Shown here piece after piece: positions 8,518-16,309 of a stretch of 64,000 nucleotides of DNA. The stretch comes from Kiritimatiellia bacterium (GTDB lineage Bacteria; Verrucomicrobiota; Kiritimatiellia; RFP12; UBA1067). The notes beneath the pieces are model-generated. The model searched no databases. It saw only the letters and a program-made list of their open reading frames with translations, and was not told where the DNA came from. The position numbers and the translations under genes were made by a program. Positions within the stretch are counted from its first letter, which is position 1. Each line of letters opens with the position of its first letter. The DNA lies in assembly GCA_024694365.1 (NCBI GenBank), contig JAILJX010000054.1, positions 1-64,000 on the forward strand, read 5' to 3'.

Positions 8518-8995
8518 GGGGCTGATTCTCGAAGCGAAGAAATTCGAGAAAAATCTTTTGAACTTCTTCTGGCGCCAGGGCGTTTCATATTCTGAAGGCG
8601 AAGATCTGGTGCAGGAGACGTATCTGCGGCTGTGGAAATACCGCGGAGAGTACAAGCCCACGGCGAAACTTTCGACTTTTCTGTTCCTCATCGCACGACA
8701 GGTGCGTCTGGACGCGTTGCGGGAGCACACGCGCAGGGAGAGAAGGGAGGATCGCTGGGGGAAAGACCAGCCGGACGTTCAGCCGCCGCCTGCGACGGGA
8801 ACCCGCGAGGACGTGCGCTGGGCCATGTCGCGGCTCTCGGAGCCCCTGCGCGAGGTGGTGGAGCTTGGTGTCTTCCAGGATCTCCCGTATGCGGAGATCG
8901 GGGAGATGCTGGGGATACCGGTGGGGACGGTCAAGTCCCGCATGTTCAACGCCCTCAAGAAACTTAAGGAGGTGTTCGATGAACGCGGATCTTGA
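8501..8995 (+). CDS. ECF-type RNA polymerase sigma factor
   Basis: 164 aa. Region 2 (about residues 8-70) contains YSEGEDLVQETYLRLWKY, which binds core polymerase and the -10 element. Region 4 (about 100-155) contains LREVVELGVFQDLPYAEIGEMLGIPVGTVKSRMFNALKKL, a helix-turn-helix that reads the -35 element. The ATG at 8501 is favoured over 8495 because GGGAGG (8486-8491) is then nine bases away. It overlaps its neighbours on both sides, and the downstream gene is probably its membrane regulator. Its target promoters were not identified. Confidence 0.9.
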   Translation: MSADGEGLILEAKKFEKNLLNFFWRQGVSYSEGEDLVQETYLRLWKYRGEYKPTAKLSTFLFLIARQVRLDALREHTRRERREDRWGKDQPDVQPPPATGTREDVRWAMSRLSEPLREVVELGVFQDLPYAEIGEMLGIPVGTVKSRMFNALKKLKEVFDERGS

Positions 8996-9491
8996 AAATA
9001 CGCTGGCGGAGATGGGCGACGGCTACCGGGAGGTTGTCGACCGCTTGAGACGTCCTTTCGAAGAGGGGGCGGCGTCCGGGAGCGGCGGCTCGAAGGTCCT
9101 TCCTTCCATCGGTTGGCGGCGGCCTGCGCTTGCGGCGGCGGCGCTTGCGGCGGCATGTTTTTTCGCCGTGCATATCGTTGGGCGCGGCAATGCTCCGGAA
9201 GGAGAGCGGGCTTCGGCGCAGGCGCCGGAAGCCGAACCTCCGGTGTCCACGTACAAGCTCGCCCTGTCGCATACGCCTGCGGCGATAGACGAGATAATCC
9301 GCACGCAGGGTCCGGACGGAAGCTGGGCGAACGATTTCCTCACGCGGCAGAACGCAGCGGCTCTGAGGGGGGTGGCCGGAGCGGCGGTCCCGTACCGCCG
9401 GGCGCTGCGCTACCTGCGCATGCGCGGGCTTTCACCTCTTACGGATGCGGAATTGCGTTCGCGCGCCGCCAACGCCGTAGCCAGCCTTTGA
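8979..9491 (+). CDS. Single-pass membrane protein, candidate anti-sigma factor
   Basis: 170 aa; ATG at 8979 is preceded by AAGGAGG and overlaps the sigma gene by 17 bases. The N-terminal 45 residues are cytosolic-type, then one transmembrane helix (WRRPALAAAALAAACFFAVHIV), then an exported domain with LSHTPAAIDEIIRTQGPDGSW. This topology and the overlap with an ECF gene fit an anti-sigma factor. No zinc-binding HxxxCxxC motif is present, so it is not a classical ZAS-type anti-sigma protein. The DGSW segment followed by LTRQNAAAL resembles prenyltransferase/squalene-cyclase-type repeats found in some exported domains. Confidence 0.6.
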   Translation: MNADLENTLAEMGDGYREVVDRLRRPFEEGAASGSGGSKVLPSIGWRRPALAAAALAAACFFAVHIVGRGNAPEGERASAQAPEAEPPVSTYKLALSHTPAAIDEIIRTQGPDGSWANDFLTRQNAAALRGVAGAAVPYRRALRYLRMRGLSPLTDAELRSRAANAVASL

Positions 9492-9523
9492 CTTTATTTT
9501 CCCTCAGACGGCGCGGATTTTGG

Positions 9524-9529
9524 TATAAT
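9524..9529 (+). promoter_or_regulatory. -10 box of pheS
   Basis: TTTTGGTATAATAG, a perfect TATAAT, lies 22 bases before the pheS ATG at 9552. A GAGGT ribosome binding site occurs between them. No attenuator or tRNA-responsive leader is visible in this short gap. Confidence 0.7.
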
Positions 9530-9551
9530 AGTCGCTCATTTGAGGTGAACT

Positions 9552-10559
9552 ATGACATTGGCAGAACTTGAGAACGAGAAGGCTGCGAGCCTTAAGGCGG
9601 TTGCGGAGGCGTCCGATGCGTCCGCGATCGAGGCGTTGCGCGTTAAATATGTGGGCCGGAACGGATCCATACCCGCGCTCATAAAGGCCATGAAGGACGT
9701 CCCCAAGGAGGAGCGCCCGGCATTCGGCAAGGCTGTTCAGGCGTGGCGCGCAGAGGTCGAAGCCGCGCTTGCGTCCAAGGGCGTCGGCGGCGGCGAGAAA
9801 CCGGTCGATGCGGACCTCACCCTGCCGGGGCGTTGGCGGAATCTCGGCGTGCAGCATCCGCTTTCGCGCGTCATCGAGGAGACTGCTTCGATTTTCGGCC
9901 GTCTAGGCTTCACCGTGGCGGACGGTCCCGAGCTTGAGAACAAGTTCAACAATTTCACAGCTCTAAACACGCCTGCGCACCATCCGTCGATGGACCGCTC
10001 CGACACCTTCTGGTTCGGCGACGATTGCCTTCTCAGGACCCAGACCTCTCCGGTGCAGATCAGGACGATGATGGCGAACAAGCCCCCGGTGCGCGTGATC
10101 TGCCCAGGCCGCACATACCGCAGAGACACGACCGACGCGACGCACTCGGCGAATTTCCATCAGATCGAGGGGCTTTACGTCGACACGAAGCCCGTCTCCC
10201 TTGCCGATCTCAAGAGCGTGCTCGCCTATTTCGCCAAGGAGATGATGGGCTCCGGCGTGACCGTAAGGTTCCGCCCCCACTTCTTCCCGTTCACCGAGCC
10301 TTCGGTCGAAGTCGACTTCTCCTGCCACGTCTGCAAGGGCAAGGGCTGCAACGTATGCAAGCAGTCAGGATGGATCGAGGTCGCGGGCGCGGGGATGGTC
10401 GATCCCAGGGTCTTCGGCCACGTGGGTTACGATCCGGCGAAAGTATCCGGCTATGCCTTCGGATTCGGCGTGGAACGCATCGCAATGATAAAGTACGGCA
10501 TTCCGGATATCCGTTGGCTCTACGAGAACGACATCAGGTTCCTTGAACAGCTTGGATAA
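9552..10559 (+). CDS. pheS: Phenylalanine--tRNA ligase alpha subunit
   Basis: Catalytic subunit of class II PheRS (alpha2beta2), charges tRNA-Phe. The 335-aa protein has the N-terminal coiled coil (residues 1-80), then class II motif 1 around HPLSRVIEETASIFGRLGF, motif 2 with GRTYRRDTTDATHSANFHQIEG, and motif 3 in GYAFGFGVERIAMIKYGIPDIR. FxxFTEPSVEVDFSC and the following cysteine cluster are also family features. Unusually, pheT does not follow; corA overlaps the stop codon by one base. The beta subunit gene must be elsewhere. Confidence 0.97.
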   Translation: MTLAELENEKAASLKAVAEASDASAIEALRVKYVGRNGSIPALIKAMKDVPKEERPAFGKAVQAWRAEVEAALASKGVGGGEKPVDADLTLPGRWRNLGVQHPLSRVIEETASIFGRLGFTVADGPELENKFNNFTALNTPAHHPSMDRSDTFWFGDDCLLRTQTSPVQIRTMMANKPPVRVICPGRTYRRDTTDATHSANFHQIEGLYVDTKPVSLADLKSVLAYFAKEMMGSGVTVRFRPHFFPFTEPSVEVDFSCHVCKGKGCNVCKQSGWIEVAGAGMVDPRVFGHVGYDPAKVSGYAFGFGVERIAMIKYGIPDIRWLYENDIRFLEQLG

Positions 10560-11512
10560 TGATTACAATCTACCAGTGGGAAAACGGCGGTCTCAAGGAG
10601 GCCCAGGACTTCGGCTCGTCGTGCTGGATCAATCTGGTCGAGCCGACGACGACCGAGCTTGAGCGCGTGTTGACGTTTTCGGACGTCCCGCGCGATTTTC
10701 TCACCGACCCTCTCGATACCGACGAACGCCCGCGTTTCGACTATGACGACAATGCGGCGATGCTGATCATCCATGTTCCGTGCCCCGTGACGGAGGATGA
10801 CGCGGTCGTCCCCTACAGGACGGTTCCGCTGGGCATAATTCTCATGGGGCAGTCGGTCATAACGGTGTGCAGCGCCCGGACGCCGGTTACGACGGCGTTC
10901 CTGGATCAAATCCGCAGAGTCTGCCCTCCGAGCGACCGCTATCGTTTTGCATTCCGCCTCATATGGCATGCGGGAGTCCTTTTCCTGCGGTATCTGCACG
11001 ATGTGCACCAGCGCACGAACGCCCTCGAGGACGAACTGCACGAGTCGATCTCAAACGAGGTCCTGTTGAAGCTGCTGACGATCGAAAAGACTTTCGTTTA
11101 TTTCACGACATCCCTCAAGGCCGATACCATCGCTCTCGCCAGAGCCAATACGGCGCGGCAGCTGACCCTTTCCGAGGACGACCGGGATCAGCTTGAGGAC
11201 GCGATGGTCGAATTCCAGCAGGCCTTGGAGACGGCGACCATCCACGCCAACATTCTCAACGGCACGCTCGATACCTTCGCCTCGCTGATCAACAACAACC
11301 TGAACAACGTGATGAAGTATCTGACGGTGGTCACGATCTTCCTCGCCGTTCCGACGCTCGTCACGTCCGCATACGGGATGAACATCAACCTTCCGTTCGT
11401 GGACGGGACGGGCAGCCGCGCCGTGTTCTGGGCGATTGTCGCCGTTTCGGTTTGCGCCGCCGGGCTGATAGGCATAATCCTGTTCATTCTTTCTAAGAAA
11501 CGGAAATTCTGA
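10559..11512 (+). CDS. corA: CorA-family Mg2+/divalent cation transporter
   Basis: Inner-membrane divalent cation channel, 317 aa. The long cytosolic N-terminal domain is followed by the extended helix leading into two C-terminal transmembrane helices (about residues 252-272 and 285-307). The YGMN selectivity-filter signature (YGMNINLPF) sits between them, and the tail is basic (LSKKRKF). It starts in TAATG overlap with the pheS stop and so is likely translationally coupled to it. Confidence 0.95.
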   Translation: MITIYQWENGGLKEAQDFGSSCWINLVEPTTTELERVLTFSDVPRDFLTDPLDTDERPRFDYDDNAAMLIIHVPCPVTEDDAVVPYRTVPLGIILMGQSVITVCSARTPVTTAFLDQIRRVCPPSDRYRFAFRLIWHAGVLFLRYLHDVHQRTNALEDELHESISNEVLLKLLTIEKTFVYFTTSLKADTIALARANTARQLTLSEDDRDQLEDAMVEFQQALETATIHANILNGTLDTFASLINNNLNNVMKYLTVVTIFLAVPTLVTSAYGMNINLPFVDGTGSRAVFWAIVAVSVCAAGLIGIILFILSKKRKF

Positions 11513-11535
11513 GAGCCGTCCGGCGGGGGAAAACA

Positions 11536-12585
11536 ATGCGGAAGCTTGCGGTAGGGTGGTTCGACAACAAGCCTTTCATCGACACGGTGAAGCCGTACGC
11601 AAGCCGCGTGAAGGAAGTGTTCTTTGCGTGGCCCGGGGTCGTAGCCAGCCGCCCGATGGACGATTGGACGCCCGAGCGGCGCGAGCGGATCGTCTCGGAT
11701 CTCGCATGGGCGCGGGAAAACGGCATCGAACTCGATACGATCTTCAACGCAAGCTGCTACGGCGACATCGCGATGACCGAGACGCTCGCCGATCTTGTCA
11801 CGGAAAAGCTGAGGGAGATGGACTCGGAAGGTCTGTTTCCGGAGCATTTGACCACGACATCCCCCTTCATCGCGACGGTCGTGCGCCAGCGTTTCCCGTC
11901 GGTGAAGATACGATGGTCGATAAACATGGAGATTTCCGCCCGCGGAGCGTTGGAGTATGTGACGGATCTTTTCGATTCGTTCTATGCCGGCCGCGACAAG
12001 CACCGCCGGCTGGAATACGTGAAAGAGATGTCCGCCTGGGCCCGGGAGCACGGCAAGGAGATGGGCATGCAGGCCAATCCGGGCTGCCTGAAGAACTGCC
12101 CGTTTCACCATTTCCACAACAATCTCCACGGACACAACCGCATTGGACAGTCTGCGGCGGCGGCGAAGTTCAATTTCACGAACTTTCTCTGCCGCACCAA
12201 TTACGAGCGGGGCCGCTACGAGGATTTTCTGAGGTCAATATGGATACGCCCCGAGGATCTTCCGCGGTACGAGCCGTACGTGAGCGTGGTCAAGCTTGCC
12301 ACGCGCCGCCACCCGAATCCGGACAAGATCATAGCCGCATACGCCGGCTGCAGCTACGACGGAGACCTTGCGGAGATAATGGATCCGTTCTACAGATTTC
12401 CGATGGTCATAGACAACAAGGCGCTCGGCGAATCGAAACTATGGCCTAAAATACGCGACGCCGAGGATACGTCCGGTCCGGAAATGGACCATCTTGCGCG
12501 CGAGCTCCTTGCGGAAGTCTCCAGGGAGCGGGGAGCCGGCGCCGAGGACATGGGAGGCTGCTTCCGCGGATTCTTCAAAGGCTGA
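11536..12585 (+). CDS. U32-peptidase-like / YdcP-type TIM-barrel protein
   Basis: 349 aa. The N-terminal part alternates strand and helix like the barrel of the peptidase U32/UbiU-UbiV family, with FNASCYGD and WSINMEISARGALEYVTDLFDSFY in the expected places. A Cys/His-rich segment NPGCLKNCPFHHFHNN, plus Cys residues in FLCRTNYE and YAGCSYDGD, could hold an iron-sulfur cluster as in UbiV. Some relatives hydroxylate ring substrates or act on tRNA; the substrate here is unknown. It ends 11 bases inside the convergent methyltransferase gene. Confidence 0.6.
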   Translation: MRKLAVGWFDNKPFIDTVKPYASRVKEVFFAWPGVVASRPMDDWTPERRERIVSDLAWARENGIELDTIFNASCYGDIAMTETLADLVTEKLREMDSEGLFPEHLTTTSPFIATVVRQRFPSVKIRWSINMEISARGALEYVTDLFDSFYAGRDKHRRLEYVKEMSAWAREHGKEMGMQANPGCLKNCPFHHFHNNLHGHNRIGQSAAAAKFNFTNFLCRTNYERGRYEDFLRSIWIRPEDLPRYEPYVSVVKLATRRHPNPDKIIAAYAGCSYDGDLAEIMDPFYRFPMVIDNKALGESKLWPKIRDAEDTSGPEMDHLARELLAEVSRERGAGAEDMGGCFRGFFKG

Positions 12586-13567
12586 CGGCCGTCACGAGCC
12601 AATGCGGCATCGGCGGCGGCACGTGAAGCGTCGTCTCAGGGGAAAAACCCGCTTCGGACAGCCATTTCTTGAGTTCGCCGTCCGAGAAGACCCACCCGTT
12701 CTCGGTCGTAAGCGCCATGTTGATGGCGAAAAGCGCGGAAAACGTTGGGGACGTGTGGGTGTCGTCCGTCATCATGTCCAGGATGAAGATGCGCCCGCCT
12801 TTTCTGAGCGCACGCTTCGCCCGCTTCAATATGTCCAGGATCTGATCGGGCGACTCCTGGTGAAGCGCGCCGAATATCGTTACCGCGTCATAGGCCCCGT
12901 TTTCGTACTCGTCGGAATGGTAGTCGCCTGCCCGGCATTCGATGCGCCCGCTTAGATTCGAGTTTGCGACGTACTGCGCGGCCTCGGCGCTGATGGCGGG
13001 AAGGTCCACCGTCACGATCTTCACGCCGGGGTTCGCCTGTGCGATCAGAATGGCGTAGGCGGCAGGCCCGCCGGCCAGGTCCAGGATGCGGCCATCGCCC
13101 GGTGCGAAGTCCAGCATCGGCACGACCGATCGCCCTATGCCCATCGCGCGGCCGAACATTGCCGCGGCGAATGCTTTTGTGCGGACGGAGTCCTCTCCGA
13201 GATGGATCTGGGGGCGCTCGACAGGACGGCCTGTGCGGACGAATTCCGAGAGTTTCCCCCAAGCCGGATAGACATCCCGGTTGTATCGTATCGCCTTTGT
13301 GAGATCTGCCTTTCCGCCGGGAATCAGCGCAATTTTCGATGCCGGGGTGTTGAAGTATTTTCCGTCGCGTTTTTCGAGAAGGCCTTCTGCGACACATGCA
13401 TCGGCCAGAAGCCTCGTTCCTCGCGAGGAGGTGTCAAGCGTTCCGCTTTCGACGTTTTCGAAAACGCGGCAGTCGATCGCGGCGAAAAGGACCGCACTTC
13501 CGTAGTATGCGCTTGCGAGGTCGACGATGTCCTGGACGGATTTCATGGCGTTTGTTTTTGCTTTCAT
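12575..13567 (-). CDS. SAM-dependent O-methyltransferase (type 2, dimerisation-domain)
   Basis: 330 aa. An N-terminal winged-helix dimerisation domain (residues about 1-90, LADACVAEGLLEKRDGKYFNT) precedes a Rossmann SAM domain with motif I ILDLAGGPAAYAILIA, the acidic VTVDLPA strand and the RAKRALRKGGRIFILDMM post-motif. This is the architecture of hydroxyneurosporene/acetylserotonin-type O-methyltransferases acting on small aromatic or isoprenoid hydroxyls. The ATG at 13567 is chosen because the upstream gene stops at 13570, leaving two bases. Third gene of the UbiA operon; its substrate is probably that pathway's product. Confidence 0.85.
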   Translation of the reverse strand: MKAKTNAMKSVQDIVDLASAYYGSAVLFAAIDCRVFENVESGTLDTSSRGTRLLADACVAEGLLEKRDGKYFNTPASKIALIPGGKADLTKAIRYNRDVYPAWGKLSEFVRTGRPVERPQIHLGEDSVRTKAFAAAMFGRAMGIGRSVVPMLDFAPGDGRILDLAGGPAAYAILIAQANPGVKIVTVDLPAISAEAAQYVANSNLSGRIECRAGDYHSDEYENGAYDAVTIFGALHQESPDQILDILKRAKRALRKGGRIFILDMMTDDTHTSPTFSALFAINMALTTENGWVFSDGELKKWLSEAGFSPETTLHVPPPMPHWLVTAVSL

Positions 13568-13569
13568 TG

Positions 13570-14706
13570 TTACTGCGCCGCAGTGGCGACTTTGCATTGG
13601 CGTCCGTGCGTACCTTTTACGGTGCCGCGGCCGAAGAAAAAAAGCTCTGTCGGATCGAATCCGGGCTTGTTGTGGATATCCACGTGGCTGGCGTAGTCCG
13701 GAGCTTCGCGCCGGTCGGTCCACCATGGGTATGCGCACCAGCTCCCTTTGCGGGCGATGAGAGTGATTGCTCTGGCATCGACTTTGGCGGCCTGCCCGCA
13801 GAGTCCGGTGGAGAGGAGCGATTTCGCCGCCTCTTCCCGCTTTTCGCCGTAGACAAGGCAGATTTCATGGTCGCAGAGGGCGAATGCGGAAGATTGGAAG
13901 AAGTCGGGATAAGATCTGCCGCCTACCTGCCTGGTGCGGAAGAAACCATCGCGCCTTAGGATTGTGTTGGGCAGGAATGGTTCTGCGGTAACGGGGGTGA
14001 TTGCGTAGTCGCCGGTCACGGAAAGCGAACAGCTGCGTTTCTGGCAGATGTCGGCGAGGCGCTCCAACTGCCTGCGGAACTCGGCGAAAGCGGCATTGTC
14101 GGCGGCGGAGCCTGGACCGCACTTCTGCGCCTTGTAGTCGAGCGACGGCAGATAGAGCCATGCTTCGTCGACATCGGACAATTCCGTCATGGCCTCGAAC
14201 CAGTCGATGCAGACGCGTCCGACCTTGGGGGAGGCGAGCGGTCCCCAATAGCGCCACAGCGGAAAGCGCCCGAGCTTCTTCTCGATTTCAGCGGAAGCTT
14301 CCGTCGGTTTTGTGTAGCAGCTCATGGCCATTCCGCCGCCGTGCTTGTGTATCGGCGCGGGCGTGATTATCGAGTCCGCACTCTCCCCCATGGACTGCTG
14401 GAAGAAATACATGCCGACCGTCCCGCCGGCCTCGCGGCGCTTCGCCCACACGCGTTCGCCTTTCACAAGACGTGCGCTTTGCTCCCAGAACATGGGCTTC
14501 ACGAGTTCCTTGAACCAATAGCCGTTGGAGGACATTCCGTGGGCGATGGGATCGAGCCCCGTGCGCATGGTCGCCTGGGCCACGCAGGTTACGGCGGGGA
14601 ATACGCTGTCTGCGGGGGAAAACTCCAGTCCCGCCATGCGAACGGCATTATGCCTTTCGAGGAGATTCCATCCGAGGCCCGCGGCGATCACTTTCAGGTT
14701 TTTCAT
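13570..14706 (-). CDS. Type I phosphodiesterase / nucleotide pyrophosphatase family protein
   Basis: 378 aa, alkaline-phosphatase superfamily. The start has GLGWNLLERHNAVRMAGLEF followed by the nucleophile region PAVTCVAQATMRTGLDPIAHGMSSNGYW, with a Thr in the position used by nucleotide pyrophosphatases, and later YLPSLDYKAQKCGPGS and SVTGDYAITPV metal-binding segments. Family members split phosphodiesters or pyrophosphates; here a prenyl-linked or phosphorylated intermediate is plausible. Its start overlaps the UbiA stop by four bases (ATGA), so both are translationally coupled. Confidence 0.8.
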   Translation of the reverse strand: MKNLKVIAAGLGWNLLERHNAVRMAGLEFSPADSVFPAVTCVAQATMRTGLDPIAHGMSSNGYWFKELVKPMFWEQSARLVKGERVWAKRREAGGTVGMYFFQQSMGESADSIITPAPIHKHGGGMAMSCYTKPTEASAEIEKKLGRFPLWRYWGPLASPKVGRVCIDWFEAMTELSDVDEAWLYLPSLDYKAQKCGPGSAADNAAFAEFRRQLERLADICQKRSCSLSVTGDYAITPVTAEPFLPNTILRRDGFFRTRQVGGRSYPDFFQSSAFALCDHEICLVYGEKREEAAKSLLSTGLCGQAAKVDARAITLIARKGSWCAYPWWTDRREAPDYASHVDIHNKPGFDPTELFFFGRGTVKGTHGRQCKVATAAQ

Positions 14707-15470
14707 GATGCACTCACTTTCGGCATTGAACGCTTGGCGAGACGAAGTAGAATCAGCATGATCGCCCCGGTCACAAGAAGGGGCTTGATGCGTCCGTCGA
14801 GAAGGGTCAGGACGAGCAGCGCCGCAAGCTGGAGATAGATCGTGGATCCTATGAGCACGCCGACGAACTCGCGCTTCGATGGATCGGTCTCCTCGCCTTC
14901 GGAATATTTTGTGACGGCCGCGAAATAGACGGTCCAGATTGCGGCCAGGGCCGCGCATGCGGAAAGCGGACGCGTTGCCGCGGAGACGGCGGCGCCGCCG
15001 CACATTACGTCGAGCCCCCGGCAGAGTCCCATGAAAAACGGCCGTTTCGTCCTGTTGTACATCGCAATCGAAGCGAGAAGGGCGGTCGCCGAGATCCACC
15101 ATGCCGGGGGCAAATTTCCCAAGGCCGCTGAGACGAGGGCGGCGCCAAGGCAGAATCCGCGGGCGATCCGTGCGCCCGCAAGCGTTATCTCCCCGTCAGG
15201 GATCGGACGCCCGCTGTCGAGCCCGGCGCCGGTCACGTCGTTGTCGGCGAGGCCGAACATGTAAAGGAACACGGACGATGCGGCCGCCCACGCAGCAACC
15301 CTGAAGCATACAGGGGAAATGTCGGCCGAGAATGCGATCGCCGCCGCCGCGCCTGCGAGAACGTCGCCGGGGACGGTAGGCAGGTTGACCGCGCGGAAAA
15401 AGCGCAACCATCCATGCAACCCGCCTCTAGATGCGGTTTTGCGGGCGGTGGTGTCGTCGGTCTGTTCCAT
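14703..15470 (-). CDS. UbiA-family prenyltransferase
   Basis: Integral membrane prenyltransferase, about 255 aa with seven to eight membrane segments. The first Asp-rich motif is a variant, DNDVTGAGLDSGRPIPDGEI, where canonical UbiA has NDxxDxxxD; the second region DPSKREFVGV keeps acidic residues. FFRAVNLPTVPGDVLAG near the start is typical of the EboC-like branch. ATG at 15470 gives the usual N-terminus. It leads the operon with the phosphodiesterase and methyltransferase, which recalls parts of the ebo clusters. Product unknown. Confidence 0.85.
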   Translation of the reverse strand: MEQTDDTTARKTASRGGLHGWLRFFRAVNLPTVPGDVLAGAAAAIAFSADISPVCFRVAAWAAASSVFLYMFGLADNDVTGAGLDSGRPIPDGEITLAGARIARGFCLGAALVSAALGNLPPAWWISATALLASIAMYNRTKRPFFMGLCRGLDVMCGGAAVSAATRPLSACAALAAIWTVYFAAVTKYSEGEETDPSKREFVGVLIGSTIYLQLAALLVLTLLDGRIKPLLVTGAIMLILLRLAKRSMPKVSAS

Positions 15471-15634
15471 ATGGGGGAGTATTGTCTCATAAAACCGCCA
15501 TGAACGCAAGGGGGAATTGGCGTTTGCCGCATATTCCTGGAATCGGCCCAAGCGCATGCAGCTCTGCGCGGCGGCAGATCCGCCGAAATGGCCTGCCATG
15601 GCGCGCGCCTGCCCATGGAGATCGGATTTCGCAC

Positions 15635-15664
15635 TTGACATACCTACCCGAAAGTATGTATAAT
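15635..15664 (+). promoter_or_regulatory. Promoter and TetR operator of the efflux operon
   Basis: TTGACA at 15635-15640 and TATAAT at 15659-15664 are both perfect and 18 bases apart. An inverted repeat ACATAC-N10-GTATGT (15638-15659) fills the space between them and resembles the AcrR/TtgR type of operator. A repressor bound here would block polymerase, so the TetR gene 11 bases downstream most likely represses itself and the RND pump genes. Confidence 0.85.
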
Positions 15665-15675
15665 ATGCGCCAATC

Positions 15676-16296
15676 ATGCCCAGGAAGACGAAAATCGAGG
15701 CTGAAAAGACGCGCGAAAGGATTCTTTCGAGCGCGCTGACGCTCTTTGTCAAGAAGGGTTACGAGCGTACGACCTTCAATGACATAGCCGCACGTCTGAA
15801 GATGACGAAGGGTGCCGTATATTGGCATTTTGCCTCCAAGGACGCGCTTTTTGTCTCTCTTGTAAGGGAGATGCTGGACAAGTTCTCCCGCCAGACGCAC
15901 GAGCTGATGCCCAAAGAGGAGGATCTGACATTTCCCGCCGTTGCCGATATGATGGTCGCCACGGCCAGCCGGATCATGGAGGATTCAGTCGGCAAGTCGT
16001 TTTTCATGCTCATGTTCACCCAGATGAAGTGGGGTGACGCTTCAATGGCCAAGGTGCGCGAGGAGATTCTGGCAAACAGCAAGGAAAGCCCATACCCGAC
16101 TTTCATCCGCGCAATCGAGAACGACAAGGCCGCCGGCCGCGTCAAGAAAGACGCGAATGCCGTCGCCGTCGCGGCGGCAAGCGTGTCGGTGTGGGACGGA
16201 CTGGTTCGCGCCGCCATCGACAGGATGCTCGAATGCGATCTTTTGGAGACTTTGCGCATGGTATATGCGTCATACTGGAATTCAATAAAGGCTTAA
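15676..16296 (+). CDS. TetR/AcrR-family transcriptional repressor
   Basis: 206 aa. The N-terminal 55 residues form the TetR helix-turn-helix: RERILSSALTLFVKKGYERTTFNDIAARLKMTKGAVYWHFASKDALF. The all-helical C-terminal domain is the AcrR/TtgR type ligand pocket (MLDKFSRQTHELM onward, with a TetR_C_2-like layout). It is first in an operon with an RND pump and sits behind a promoter whose spacer is a palindrome, so it is probably an autorepressor relieved by pump substrates. Confidence 0.95.
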   Translation: MPRKTKIEAEKTRERILSSALTLFVKKGYERTTFNDIAARLKMTKGAVYWHFASKDALFVSLVREMLDKFSRQTHELMPKEEDLTFPAVADMMVATASRIMEDSVGKSFFMLMFTQMKWGDASMAKVREEILANSKESPYPTFIRAIENDKAAGRVKKDANAVAVAAASVSVWDGLVRAAIDRMLECDLLETLRMVYASYWNSIKA

Positions 16297-16309
16297 CAGC
16301 AAAGGAAAG

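Noticed and set aside
8501..9491. This sigma as the reader of the GTAAC-N14-CGTGTA promoters
   Set aside because: It lies 27 kb from the T3SS locus, in an operon with a membrane partner, and no such motif is seen before its operon; the sigma at 36734 is inside the T3SS operon.
14703..15752. Longer UbiA protein starting at 15752
   Set aside because: The extra 94 residues overlap the TetR promoter and first codons of the repressor gene, and do not resemble UbiA proteins; ATG at 15470 fits.
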